Shown here: in pieces, positions 53,701 to 63,086 of the stretch
How positions within the stretch are numbered: position 1 is the stretch's first letter
Layout of the letters: each line of letters opens with the position of its first letter
DNA from: Phoronis australis
Taxonomy: Eukaryota; Phoronida; Phoronidae
NCBI GenBank assembly: GCA_002633005.1
Contig: NMRA01000420.1
Location: forward strand, 270,318-334,317
Reading direction: 5' to 3'
DNA: 64,000 bases
Notes under the pieces: model-generated
Told to the model about the DNA's origin: nothing
The model's database searches: none
What the model saw: only the letters and a program-made list of their open reading frames with translations
Position numbers and translations under genes: made by a program

Positions 53701-56700
53701 AAAATGAGAAACTAGAAGGAAAAAAGTTCAATTGAAAGATTCTTAGCTCAACATACGTTAGTGTGACATATGAACGTAACCCAGCACCAATGTGTCATAT
53801 CCACGGAAGCAAGAGTTTCTTGTACAAACTTATGGCATTACTCTTGCTTCCCTGATGTCCCGCAGAAAGTAAAGAGAGCCACCGTGTGGTCAAATATACT
53901 AAATTGTCACAACCACCACAAATGCAACGCCTCGCCATTCCTTGTATTTTAAGCATTTTAGCCTACATTGAGTGGTGATTTGATAGATTTGTCTCTTAAA
54001 GCATTCTTGCGTCATCCCTCTACTCTCTTCAAGGCAGTAAACTGTCAAATGTAACAAACCTTTAGGTTTTACTGTCCAACTGTAAAAGTACATGGTGTAT
54101 TACTGTAGGAGGTCAGACAGCTGAGGTGAATGCATGCAGACAGTAAAGTGTTCAATTTAGTGACTTGTAAGTAGTTTCCAAATAATTGCCAATTGCAAGT
54201 TTTCAACAGTCGATGGACCACTGACTATGATTCTTCTGCTGATTGAATTTCATGAATAGTCACTTTTTGCTTTTAGGGCTTCTTAGATATACCTCCAAAA
54301 GATGTCTTTGAAGAAATAGCATACAACTTTGAAAATCAACTGTCTTGGAACAGCACAGTATTAGCTGCAGAGGTGAGCTCAACAAAGGGGATGTTAATGA
54401 ATCAGGTGCTGCCTCTTCTGGTCGAGNTAAATTGTGATTGTAAAGTGTTCAATTTAGTGACGTGTAAATGGTGATTGTAAAGTGTTCAATTTAGTGACGT
54501 GTAAGTGGTGATTGTAAAGTGTTCAATTTAGTGAGGTGTAAGTGGTGATTGTCTCTGTGCAAAGCTCATGCTTGGGAATTAATATGTAAAGCGGCATGTC
54601 CTAGATTTCCGATTAACACAAGAAAATTGCCAAAAATCATAGGTCACTTATTGAAATAATCATTGGGGATGGGTCTACCAAACCCTTTTAGCCTGTTAGG
54701 GTCCTGTATAAGGTTCTGCTACAAATACAAATGCACTTGCTATGGTCAGGCCAGTATGTACCATATAGCCCATTAGGGTCCTGTATAAGGTTCTGCTACA
54801 AATACAATGCACTTGCTATGATCAGGCCTGCACATACCATTATAGCCTTTTAGGGTCCTGTATAAGGTTATGCTACAAATACAATGCACTTGCTATGATC
54901 AGGCCAGTACGTACGATACAGTTTTTTATAGCCAACACTGCCATCGATAAAAATTCTTTTCAAATTTTGAATTAAATATTAATTACATTCGGTAAGTGTC
55001 GCATATACCGCCAGAGATTTGTCAAATGCTTGCCAAGGCCAAAAGTGAGATTTAGTTTCCAAATAATTGCCAATTGCAAGTTTTCAACAGTCGATGAACC
55101 ACTGACTATGGTTCTTCTGTTAGAAAAAGGCTGAAACATCGTATGGTTCAGCGAATTTGTGAGTCACTGAAACAGCATATAATATCAACTTATTGTAACA
55201 GTTTCTAATTATCCCAGTTCAGTTTTACGACTTGTTTATATTTGTCTGTGAGTATGACTGAATAAATTTTTCAAAAAAGAAAAAATCTTTTCATGTGCAT
55301 TTGTGCACTGGTTCACTATCTCGGGGAATATCATACGTGTTACCTTGTATCATGTCCCCTTGGTGCTGATTACTTTTCATGGTCGAGGTCAAAATCAACA
55401 AATAGGATTTCAGATATGACCAGAAATGCTGACCAATGAGTTCACCAGTTTGGTGGTACTGATTGAATTTCATAAATAATCACTTTTTGCTTTCAGGGTT
55501 TCATAGATATACCTCCAAAAGATGTCTTTGAAGAAATAGCATACAACTTTGAAAATCAACTGTCTTGGAACAGCACAGTATTAGCTGCAGAGGTGAGCTC
55601 AACAAAGGGGATGTTAATGAATCAGGTGTCGAGTCATTCATCCATACGTGTTCAGTTTTCAAGCAAACAGTAAATTAGGCACCAAGTATATGATTTGGCA
55701 ATAGTCTGATATAACGTGCCCGTATTCTGAGAACCAGTTTGATGCCTGTTATTTATTGGAGAAAACTGGTTCTCAAAATTCGGGCACGCTATATCAGACC
55801 ATTACCTATGACTTGATAATGTTATGATACATGTATGTTGAAGCAGGGAAGGTGACTCTGTGTTGGTCGCAGAAACTAGAGATTCGTTTTCTCTATGATT
55901 TATTTATAATTTTTAACACAAGTGTTCCCTTCTGTTTACATGTACCTATCCGTAGTATGGGAATGTGCTGAACATAAGCCTTGAAGATTGTAACATAATT
56001 GTAGATCATACAACGCATAGATCAGTCTACAGATGTAACATACAACATTGCCGCAGAGGCTATGGGTGGCATGGTGTCGACTCGAGACTTTGTAAATGTG
56101 CGTCACTGGGCGGAGAGGGACGGGGCATACATCCTGGCTGGTGTGGCAGCTGAACACCCGTCTAAACCTGAGTTCAAAGAACATATCAGAGGCGAGAACA
56201 AGACTGGGGCTTGGATTGCCAAACCATTCAACGGTAACCTAATGCAGACAGAGTTCACCTGGCTAATGAACGTCAACTTAAAGGTAAGTAATTTGTGCGT
56301 GAAGTTTAAATTCGTAACAAAATAGAGAGCATGAGGATGACAGACAAAGAATTGAGACATTTGACCATTACCTACGGAAGAATGACCTGTGTAACCTAAC
56401 AACCAATTGGGAACCATGGATAAAATAAATGGTTCCATGTGAACACTGCTTATGCCATGACGGTGTTCTCTTGTTCAGTCGTAGAGGGTTGTGAGCGTGT
56501 GATAACATCTAGCTCCATTGTTAACTGCCAAGTACAGTCTTTTGTCTGGTATGACAACAGGCAGGCCAATTATCAGACCACGTGTGAACACAGTCAAACC
56601 CAGAGCGAGTTGGTACGTTCGGGAATTAGAATAGATTGTCGTAACTTTTGTTGTAGTTGGGCGATTTTGGCGATTCAAAAACTAAACATGATCAGCATTT

Positions 56701-57394
56701 GACGAGGAATTCAGAAATGCTGTTGGTTTATGTTCAAATATGTTATAACTTAACGTTTGTTTTAAACACCTCAGCCCATTCAGGCTAGATAAGATCTTAT
56801 TGGAGATTAGAGCAATTATCGAACAAAAGAGAGGTGGCCCTCCAACCATAAATGCAAGAATGGAGTTAATCAGTTGTGTAAGATATTGGCTACAGGGGTC
56901 ATCTTCCCAAGTTGTTGTTGGGCTATAGAATCGAACAAGTTGTCTTTGCCATTTGTGGTGTATATCAGTGCTATGCACTTTTCTCAATTTCAGTAACTGT
57001 TGTGTTGGCGCTGACTACTGGAACGTAATCCAATAAGCCGGGAACCATCTGTGCAACATTTTTTCACTTTAATATGTAATCGGTATCAGAGGAAGGTGTT
57101 GGGCTAAATGTTGATATTGCTATTTACTACTTTAGTTCCTGTTCTGCTCACTTGGTGTCCTCATATTGCATTAATTCCTGTTCTGCTCACTTGGTGTCCT
57201 CATATTGCATTAATTCCTGTTCTGCTCACTTGGTGTCCTCACATTACATGATATCATCTTGTTGACAGGGCTGGCTACCACAGGGCCTAATTGACCAGGC
57301 CTTGTCTGGAGTAATGAAAGACTTCTTGAAGGCACTTCAGTCAAGGTGTGCACAAATAAAAGAAGAGCGCTATGGTGCAACACAGTACAGCTGA
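38695..57394 (+). CDS. STARD3: STARD3/MLN64, late-endosomal START-domain sterol transfer protein
   Basis: Twelve coding exons give 496 residues; human STARD3 has about 445. Residues about 56-205 form the four-helix MENTAL domain, with VRRTFC at TM1, further segments near 102-122, 127-147 and 177-197, and the hallmark LLDFKVLP. Residues 237-246 (NFYSPYESPT) match the phospho-FFAT motif through which STARD3 binds ER VAP proteins. Residues about 283-494 form the START domain (WNSTVLAAE, AAEAMGG, STRDFVNVRHW, HIRGENKTGAW, WLMNVNLKGWLPQGLI). Known members sit in late endosome membranes, form ER contact sites and carry cholesterol. STARD3NL is excluded because the START domain is present. Exon 10 exists twice (54277-54372, 55497-55592); counting both would give 528 residues. 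Confidence 0.95.
38930..39165 (+). repeat. Interspersed repeat family D, copy 1
   Basis: It matches 45533-45775 in order: gttaacag-aaaa, ggtggcaaaattctaattac, ttctgcc-agc-gtcatga and tcattttgtctg. It lies in STARD3 intron 1. Confidence 0.7.
39830..40985 (+). repeat. Tandem family of about 400-430-bp units, about 2.7 copies
   Basis: Corresponding points tgtgccccct are at 40001 and 40431, and tgtgctccct at 40829. Each unit has ggcatctattagtgag, a cacctagtggcc-like word and ctctatcaaccaaac. The left edge has a ccgtccggt-rich stretch. It lies in STARD3 intron 1. Confidence 0.8.
41677..41824 (+). CDS. STARD3: STARD3 exon 2 (MENTAL TM1)
   Basis: The acceptor is ctgtttgcag ending at 41676 and the donor is gtaaat at 41825. 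It encodes VIEDPHVTKCCRMSAVRRTF followed by CLVVLFDLVLTFILWLLYTE. VRRTFCL at the start of TM1 is the same as in human STARD3 and STARD3NL. Confidence 0.93.
41950..42480 (+). repeat. Interspersed repeat family C, copy 2
   Basis: It matches 53595-53955 (aaaaccacc, acatatgaacgta, agcacca-tgtgtcat, ttgtcacaacca). Its 3' part also matches 32739-32985. It lies in STARD3 intron 2. Confidence 0.7.
44097..44328 (+). repeat. 116-bp tandem duplication
   Basis: Units start aaaaatatcatacttgatg (44097) and aaaaatattatacttgatg (44213). Only a few bases differ. Confidence 0.92.
44589..44660 (+). CDS. STARD3: STARD3 exon 3
   Basis: The acceptor is tctggacag ending at 44588 and the donor is gtgagt at 44661. 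The 72 nt encode LALRESFMEEVENYDFRASM plus FDIV, the lumenal loop before TM2. A 45-bp minisatellite begins 33 bp after the donor. Confidence 0.9.
44694..45532 (+). repeat. 45-bp minisatellite, about 18.6 copies
   Basis: Units start caatacaaaagtaatcatac and contain gacattgatgatatacagtg. The 45-bp period is a multiple of three, which leaves open frames of 199 to 258 codons on both strands that are not genes. The array starts 33 bp after the STARD3 exon 3 donor. Confidence 0.97.
45533..45775 (+). repeat. Interspersed repeat family D, copy 2
   Basis: It abuts the end of the 45-bp array and matches 38930-39165. Confidence 0.7.
45776..47096. other. STARD3 intron 3, right part
   Basis: No exon, repeat or element was recognised. 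Confidence 0.5.
47097..47174 (+). CDS. STARD3: STARD3 exon 4 (TM2)
   Basis: The acceptor is tgtgttttag ending at 47096 and the donor is gtgagt at 47175. It encodes WMACGRFFILILSYALFRS then QKPWFVA, where human has FFRFSGLLLGYAVL. Confidence 0.9.
48007..48060 (+). CDS. STARD3: STARD3 exon 5 (TM3)
   Basis: The acceptor is cttttacag ending at 48006 and the donor is gtgagt at 48061. The 54 nt encode VSTLLTCTYVIVKLFLYS, aligned with human TLVSSAFLIVKVILSEL. Confidence 0.88.
48153..48349 (+). repeat. 15-bp minisatellite, about 13 copies
   Basis: The unit resembles cacgttccacccggc with variants (gtacc, gccac). The array starts about 92 bp after the STARD3 exon 5 donor. Open frames across it are by-products of the 15-bp period. 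Confidence 0.95.
48528..48740 (+). repeat. 31/32-bp minisatellite, 7 copies
   Basis: The unit starts gggataccctcctccc and ends caagttccagagaatt. The repeat starts are at 48528, 48560, 48591, 48623, 48654, 48685 and 48716. It is in the same intron as the 15-bp array. Confidence 0.97.
49844..50039 (+). CDS. STARD3: STARD3 exon 6 (TM4 and MENTAL end)
   Basis: The acceptor is tcttccttttag ending at 49843 and the donor is gtatgt at 50040. It encodes a loop of about 29 residues that human lacks, including AINST. TM4 (LLMILLVISSLVLAWVEVWL) and LDFKVLPLEQRARE follow. Confidence 0.88.
50040..51429. other. STARD3 intron 6
   Basis: No exon or element was recognised. Confidence 0.5.
51430..51531 (+). 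CDS. STARD3: STARD3 exon 7 (phospho-FFAT)
   Basis: The acceptor is ttttgcag ending at 51429 and the donor is gtatgt at 51532. It encodes TVNRPSERTPLLRDNRSNVY then QSDNFYSPYESPT. The FYSPYES core lines up with human QFYSPPES. Confidence 0.92.
51928..52019 (+). CDS. STARD3: STARD3 exon 8 (linker)
   Basis: The acceptor is tttgcag ending at 51927 and the donor is gtaaga at 52020. It encodes GSDDESETFKSARASRG then HSRNISRSGIYTPE. The acidic GSDDESE after the FFAT motif parallels human GSDNESD. Confidence 0.9.
53072..53230 (+). CDS. STARD3: STARD3 exon 9 (START domain, N-terminal part)
   Basis: The acceptor is gcatttcag ending at 53071 and the donor is gtaagt at 53231. It encodes ELSYIKASSDCLERAWSL, GWKAES and DKMGKVFRLV. 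This is the first helix and strands of the START fold. Confidence 0.93.
53358..53413 (+). repeat. Purine-rich (ggga)n simple repeat
   Basis: It is a run of gggagg/aaagagggagg units about 128 bp after the STARD3 exon 9 donor. Confidence 0.9.
53595..53955 (+). repeat. Interspersed repeat family C, copy 3
   Basis: It matches 41950-42300. It lies in STARD3 intron 9. Confidence 0.7.
54277..54372 (+). CDS. STARD3: STARD3 exon 10, first copy
   Basis: The acceptor is tgcttttag ending at 54276 and the donor is gtgagc at 54373. The 96 nt are phase 0 at both ends. It encodes GFLDIPPKDVFEEIAYNFEN then QLSWNSTVLAAE. A lone N follows at 54427. The second copy, at 55497-55592, differs by two bases and one residue. 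Confidence 0.9.
54434..54553 (+). repeat. 37-bp minisatellite, about 3 copies
   Basis: Unit starts gtgattgtaaagtgttcaat are at 54434, 54471 and 54508. A single related copy (agtaaagtgttcaatttag) is at about 54142, before exon 10 copy 1. Confidence 0.92.
54690..54920 (+). repeat. 77-bp tandem repeat, 3 copies
   Basis: Units start agcctgttagggtcc, agcccattagggtcc and agccttttagggtcc at 54690, 54767 and 54844. Confidence 0.95.
55497..55592 (+). CDS. STARD3: STARD3 exon 10, second copy (probably the other haplotype)
   Basis: The acceptor is tgctttcag ending at 55496 and the donor is gtgagc at 55593. It encodes the same 32 residues as the first copy except Leu to Ile at the third (TTA to ATA), plus one silent change (GGC to GGT). 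The bases before and about 35 bp after the exon also match. It is either a tandem exon duplicate or, more likely, an unmerged second allele. Confidence 0.75.
55704..55799. repeat. Hairpin element, copy 2
   Basis: Arms of about 37 bp pair almost perfectly; the outer ends are gtctgatata and tatatcagac. The loop is gatgcctgttatttattgg. Same family as 23114-23192. It lies in the STARD3 intron after exon 10 copy 2. Confidence 0.9.
56005..56283 (+). CDS. STARD3: STARD3 exon 11 (START domain core)
   Basis: The acceptor is cataattgtag ending at 56004 and the donor is gtaagt at 56284. It encodes IIQRIDQSTDVTYNIAAEAM, STRDFVNVRHWAERDGAYIL, HIRGENKTGAWIAKPFNG and FTWLMNVNLK. The human equivalents ILQRVEDNT, SPRDFVNVR and YVRGENGPG sit at the same places. 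Confidence 0.95.
56446..56955 (-). repeat. Interspersed repeat family A, copy 2
   Basis: It is the reverse complement of 8212-8735, with small indels. It lies in the last STARD3 intron. Confidence 0.8.
57136..57252 (+). repeat. 39-bp minisatellite, 3 copies, beside the last STARD3 acceptor
   Basis: Units start ttcctgttctgctcacttgg at 57136, 57175 and 57214. The pyrimidine-rich array ends 16 bp before the last exon. Confidence 0.95.
57269..57394 (+). CDS. STARD3: STARD3 last exon
   Basis: The acceptor is cttgttgacag ending at 57268 and the stop TGA is at 57392-57394. It encodes GWLPQGLIDQALSGVMKDFL, the START C-terminal helix, then a short tail ending ATQYS. Confidence 0.95.
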   Translation, partial: GWLPQGLIDQALSGVMKDFLKALQSRCAQIKEERYGATQYS

Positions 57395-60300
57395 GGCTCA
57401 CCACGGGAGAAATACAAGTACTGCGTTAGTGAGGAGATGCCCAGCTGGAGCCTGACAGACCTCAGATGAAGTGATAGTCAAGCAGGTCAAGCACAGGACT
57501 GTTCATATGTTGTGTGTCTGAAGATAGTGGTCAGTGGAGGCCACTAAAATCATGCCATACTCCCAACGGATATTAGATGTAATTTTTGTACAAATATGTT
57601 AATCTGCAGTTGATTCAAAATAAACTGCCAAATATAGGCTTTTTGAACAAAAAAAATTTGCTCCACCCTAAAGAAACATTGTCTCCACAAATTTTAATTC
57701 TGAACTTTTTATGAAAAATTGCATTCTAGTTTAATTTTGGGCCTAAAATTGATTCTGATGCAGCATTTTTGTGGGCATGTCTTCCAATACTGATATTCTT
57801 GTGAAACAAAATTGCCCTTGATTGCATAATTGCACTCTGATGAAGGTTAAGGTGATCTCCTGTCTCAGTGTTGTTGATGTGAGCTCATTCTGCTAGTAGA
57901 AAGTTGTAACCTTTAATGGTGTGCCATGTACTGTAGTGCCATCTTCAGGCACCTAGTGGAGTTCTCTTTCATCTTGGGTAGGTAGGTGATGCATGACATG
58001 TGACATCACTGATATTTTAAATCCCCACCTGTCACTAGTATGAGTTAGCGACATGTCCTTGCCAACCGCCAGGCTGAATACCTACCTGTCACAATTCTGA
58101 GTTGGTGACATGCGGCTACCTACTACTTTTATGAGCGCTGAGTCATCTGTAATTACTTTATCACTGCAGAGTCGTGTATAAAGAAATTTCTGTCTCTGTG
58201 CCAAGTACAGAGCTTAATTATAGCCTAGAAATCAATACATGCATATGAGAGGGAGATTCAAAAATGTTGCCCACATGTTTGCTTCTTGAAAATTTTATTT
58301 TTAAGGAAATGACTGCCAGTTTTTACAAATTGAAACAGCTATAAGTGGATTTAGAGTTCTACGAAATTACAAAAAAAAACAACATAGGTCTGTTTTATTG
58401 CCTGTTCAAAATTTGCTTTAAGTGCCCACCCTTTTGCTATTTTGGGGTAACTGCATGTAGTCCATTGTGGCTTAGAATTTTGCATATGATTGTAAATCAT
58501 GGATGTTGCTTACGGACAATCCTTTCGACCTATTCTTTTGTGTTACAGAAACCTTTGCACTGTTCAAAATGCAGTTTGGACAGTCAGGCCAAAGCATCGC
58601 ATTATTGTCCATTGTTTTTCAGTTTTATTGTCACTTTTTGGCCTTTGTTGGTTTGAATATATGTGTGGTCATTCAGAATTCTGAGTGTTATATTGCGATA
58701 ATTGGCAAGTTTTGGGGAGCTTGAGGGTGAAAAATGGGCTTTAGAACATGTCTGGAGTATAGTGTTAACATACCTTGCTACTCCAAGGTTAGGCTAGGCG
58801 AGGTTCCTACTCCCAGCCAAGCAGCAAGTAAGCTGGAGTCAAATGAGTGTGTACATATTGGTTAGAAAGTACTGTGCCTGTAATTATTGCCACCAAATTA
58901 GGTTTACTGCATTGGAAACACAAAAAGATATGGCGATGCACTGTCTGAAGGTGATGGGGTGAGTGGGGTGTAATTTGTTAGGGCAAGTTATAAGTCACCA
59001 GGGGTTCATAGTGGTTCCAGAAAGTTGGAGTCACCGGGCATACAGTTTATGTTGCACTTGATTGGTTCATACAGAGATTTATGAGGAGAATGTCACCCAA
59101 AAAATAGGGATAGAACACTCTCGGATTTGTGATGTTACTTGTCGAAAGATCCTGTTTATAGAAATATTCCAAACAGCATTGAGGAGCTGAAGAGAGAAAT
59201 CACTGTGAAAACCAGCAACATATGCCTCAACATTTTTCTTCGAATTCATTTTACTTGTCACCAGTAGGAGTGTTGTAAACATTATGTTACACACCTAGAT
59301 CTAGTTTCTAGCAGGAAATAAAACGATAACGAATGAAGATTACTTTTGCATTTTGATAGAAATGTGATCCACTGGAGTAGATTTGATTTCTCAAGTTTAG
59401 CTGTGATCTCTTAATTTTTATTCTAGAAGCAAAAATGTGGGCCGATGATATTTAAGTCACCCTATACCTTGCAAGCTTAGTGATTTACAATCTACATTAT
59501 TGCTTTGTGCGTCATTCACGTTGTGTTGTCTCATTTTTACAAGATCAGAAATAAATATTTTTGTAGATACCATTTTGTCACTAATATGTTGCTCATTTTT
59601 AAAAACAAGCTGAAATATTCGGAAATTCGTTTGACTAAGTTAACGTGTGGACGTCATCAGGGACCTCCTGTCACCTCCCGTGCCAAGACGATGACGTCAC
59701 TGAGCCCGCATGTAGCAATGGGGGTGTTGGTTTCGGTTTCATTATCTCATGAAATTACACTGTGCATGCGCGCACCCAGGGGGGGNGATGTTACAAAGGC
59801 TATTTCAACTTCAGCATCCAGAAGTGGGGGTGGGTGTGGGTGTGGGTGTGGGGGTGAGGTACAATGGGTAATTGTACTTACAAAGTATCATGAACTAACA
59901 CAAGATGAATCATAGGATCAGTACAAAAGTGAGAATGGAATTTTACTGTAACTTGTTTTCAAGTGTGATGGCGAATTTGCTGGGCTGGGAACCCGAGTCC
60001 CTGGTGCTGGCTGACCAGGATTGATATACGAAAAACAGCTCCGATCTTTTGGCTGTTTTGCAGACCATTCGAGAATAACATTGACTATACGTGTATGATT
60101 TGCGACATAAATCGGACAGAGCTGTCGAAATGTCCCAAGTACCACACATTCGAACTAAAGAATTTTTAGAAAATTGTACGTTTGTCGGAGTGGTCGGAAG
60201 GACATCACACGCACTGCATCAAGTGACCGATGATGGGTTTTGATCTATAGAAAATGTTTAAACCGGCTAGCCGTTCCCAACAGAGGACTCCTAAACAGTT

Positions 60301-60978
60301 TTACCAGCGATTTTCCATTCTGTGGATGCTTCTAGGGAGCCATTGAGAGCGAACACTGAACCCCGCCACGTTTGTGTTTTGTGTGTCATGGTTACTACGC
60401 TAAAATGCAGACTTGCTTTAAAACAGAAAAAAAATGGTGGAAATAGCGTTTGATCATGAACCAGGACATCCAAACTCGCCAGAAATTCGTGTTTACCTTT
60501 GATCATTTGCCCGAACAATTTGCCCCGACCCTTTAAAAAAATAAACCATTTTAACTTTTATTATCTAGTCAAATGGGTTTGGTATGAGAATTAACTTCGT
60601 AATAAACTTTAATCGATCAAATTCAGCATCAACAAATGTACGTAGCTGAGAACACCCATGATTTACCTAGCAAACTTTCAGGTGTTACCAAAACTGGGAC
60701 AAGCGGATGAAAGAAAATACGATTCACCTGCTACAGTTCACCTCCTGCTGTTACTACCGAGATTATTACTACAGGCCCGTAAGCGTTGTGTGTAACACTC
60801 CAGTTGACCACCAAAACAACTGCGTCAGTGTCGTCAGGGAGTCGAGGGGCAGTTAAAGTGTTAGTTTATTCGCAGTTAGCGCAGTTCTGCTGTAGAATTG
60901 CAACAACACCAGTGGCTCCACAGTTGGTGGGGTTATTGAAGGCCACTAACTTTTCTTCTGACGTAAGATCGTTTTCCG
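57395..60978. other. Sequence after STARD3
   Basis: This holds the STARD3 3' UTR and then sequence with no recognised gene. A tgacgtca (CRE palindrome) is at 59692-59699, a G-run with an ambiguous N at 59786, and a (gtgggt)n stretch at 59822-59858. Confidence 0.55.
57619..57624 (+). terminator. Candidate STARD3 poly(A) signal
   Basis: AATAAA lies 225 bp after the STARD3 stop codon. It is the first canonical hexamer downstream. Confidence 0.6.
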
Positions 60979-61033
60979 ATGGACAACCACCGACTGGTCG
61001 TGTTGATGTTGGCGTTGACATGTGGAGCGCAAG
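60979..61033 (+). CDS. Candidate signal-peptide exon of a further gene
   Basis: The ATG at 60979 opens MDNHRLVVLMLALTCGAQ: a short polar start, a hydrophobic core of about 12 residues and a small-residue end. It is followed directly by gtaaga at 61034 in phase 1. That is the usual form of a first exon of a secreted or membrane protein. No downstream exon was recognised before 64000, so the product is unknown. Upstream sequence is moderately CpG-containing, with a CRE at 59692. Chance is a real alternative. Confidence 0.4.
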
Positions 61034-61084
61034 GTAAGATTTGGCTATTGAAGCCAGTGGGCTTGCGGCTTAGGCAAGAATTGG

Positions 61085-61225
61085 TCTGCTTGTTGTCATA
61101 CGGGACAAAAGACTGTGCTGGGCAGTTAACAAAGGAGCCAGATGTTATCGCACGTTCAGAACCCCTCACGTCTGGAAAAGTTGCTGAACGATCAGAGCGC
61201 CGTCATGTTAAAGGAAACTGCCTAG
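61085..61225 (+). repeat. Interspersed repeat family A, copy 3 (3' part only)
   Basis: It matches 8605-8740: cttgttgtcata, gacaaaagactgtg, ggcagttaacaaa and ccgtcatg. Confidence 0.75.
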
Positions 61226-63059
61226 ATTTTTATCGACCAAGTACTCAATCCATTTTTGGGACTAGCGTTGCCCAGAGGGGTCACTTCATTAATTTAAGGT
61301 ATTTGACGTTTACCTACTTCATCGCCCTTCTTCTGTTCATCACGCCGTTCCACGAAACTTGTTGAATACAGGAAAACTTAAGGCGTTTTAAAATTATTTT
61401 TAAATGACGAATCACATAGTCTACTTTACAACAGATCTAAATGGGGGCACGGACTTACTTGCATTGTTAACGAACTCCCATGACAAACTCAACACTTGAT
61501 CTGTGTCAATAATGAAGGTAGGCCTACGTACGTGTTTAGGGGTACGTCTATGCAGTAATGTTGATGCGTGACTTACACTCCGTCAAAAACCACCTCGGCG
61601 CCTATAGCCCGCCGGCTGCCTGCAAGCGTTGCCAGCAAAACACGGCCAGATTCGTTACTCGCATAAAAATCAGTTGGCCTTCAAACAAAAAAAAACACCC
61701 ACAGTTTAATAGTGTTTTTCTTAAAACCGAACCTACGTGACCTCACAAGTAGGCCAACTGGCGAACTTTGGTTTAGCTGAATTACCTTCTGCAAGTGGGT
61801 TCACTGAAGATATGTTGGGCCGAAGTCCTCTCCCCATAGGTATACACCCACTGAGGATAAGCTGAAGGGTATTTGGTCATGTTTCCCGTAGTGAGCTGAT
61901 TGTGAAGTCTTCTCAGAGGACCTTTCCGGTGGCTGGAAGCTGGGTCCAAAAACACGTTCTAGAATGGGCAGTGCTCCCGGAAGATGAGCCACTTGGATGG
62001 GAGCAGACCAGAGCGGATTCGAGTCAGCACAGCCATGGAGCCAGGGGCGAAGATGGTGGTCGTCGCTCCAGGGCTGATTTGGTATTCTTCCGGCGCAGAT
62101 GCAAAGGGCATAATGATGTGTTGTGTATGTAAAAATAAATAAGAATATAACAGAGGACTGTTGATGTCATTTTCAAATATTCTTCAAGTGCGCGACTTCG
62201 ACTGAAAATTACTTTGACAGCATCGTTATGAGTTGCATAAAAATCCGTTAAGAGCGGCCTTTAAACGAAAAAATCAACCAACAACTGGTATTTATCTGAC
62301 AGTGACAAGTTCAATGTGTTATCCCAATCAAGGAGACCAATCTCGTTTGGTTATTCTTCCGCAGATGCGCTAAAAATAAAAATATCCGGACATGTAGGAA
62401 GAACATACCAGGATAGCCTTTTTAATTGTCATGTTCGTGGTTTTGACAAATACCCGACTATGACTGAAAATTATTTAGTTTGTTATGACGTAATGTATGC
62501 ATGGGCAATTAGTCCATGTGAACCTACACGTCTTAGTGTTGAACCTTGTTTCAACTTGTTTGTGGGTAACGTATGATAATTGCAGAGACCCCGGCGTTAA
62601 TCCCATGACCTGTCAAAATTAGTCATTCTCGTTAGCGTGTGTTGACACCGGTTTGAGAGGTAGTGGATCAGTTGCTCCAGTTTCAATTTCACGTCTAAAC
62701 ACAATCTACACTCTTTCACACTGCTAAGAAAGGTAGCACTGTGGAATGTTGTTTAACATGGCTTCGTATTGGTTTTAGTAATGAAACTGACGTCATAACA
62801 TCCACAGTCATTCCCAATGGTTGAAATCTGGGAAACCCCTTCCAGTTAAGTGTTTCGTATTATGGCGACCACCTTTGACTTGGATACTTGCAATTCATCA
62901 AAACAGGCAGCGATCGAAGTGAACAAAATCAAGGCAACCCCGATCCAGTGGCTTAAGCCTAAACAAGTATGGCGTGTGCAAGTGCTGGCGATGTAATCGC
63001 GCATTGATGTCCACATACGGAATTCCATAGGGCCACTTTTCGTCAGAGGATAAACACAA

Positions 63060-63086
63060 CCGGGGGGGAGGGGGGGGGGGGGGGGC
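63060..63086 (+). repeat. Poly-G tract
   Basis: A run of G, broken by one A, starts near 63061. It is a likely length-variable or error-prone site. Confidence 0.9.

Noticed and set aside
54277-55592. Calling exon 10a/10b firmly as mutually exclusive exons
   Set aside because: The N at 54427 and the repeated flanks fit unmerged haplotypes better; see the finding.
61902-62132. 76-codon frame ending near an AATAAATAA tail, possible LINE end
   Set aside because: No reverse-transcriptase motif could be read; local similarity to 62230-62370 only shows it is repetitive.
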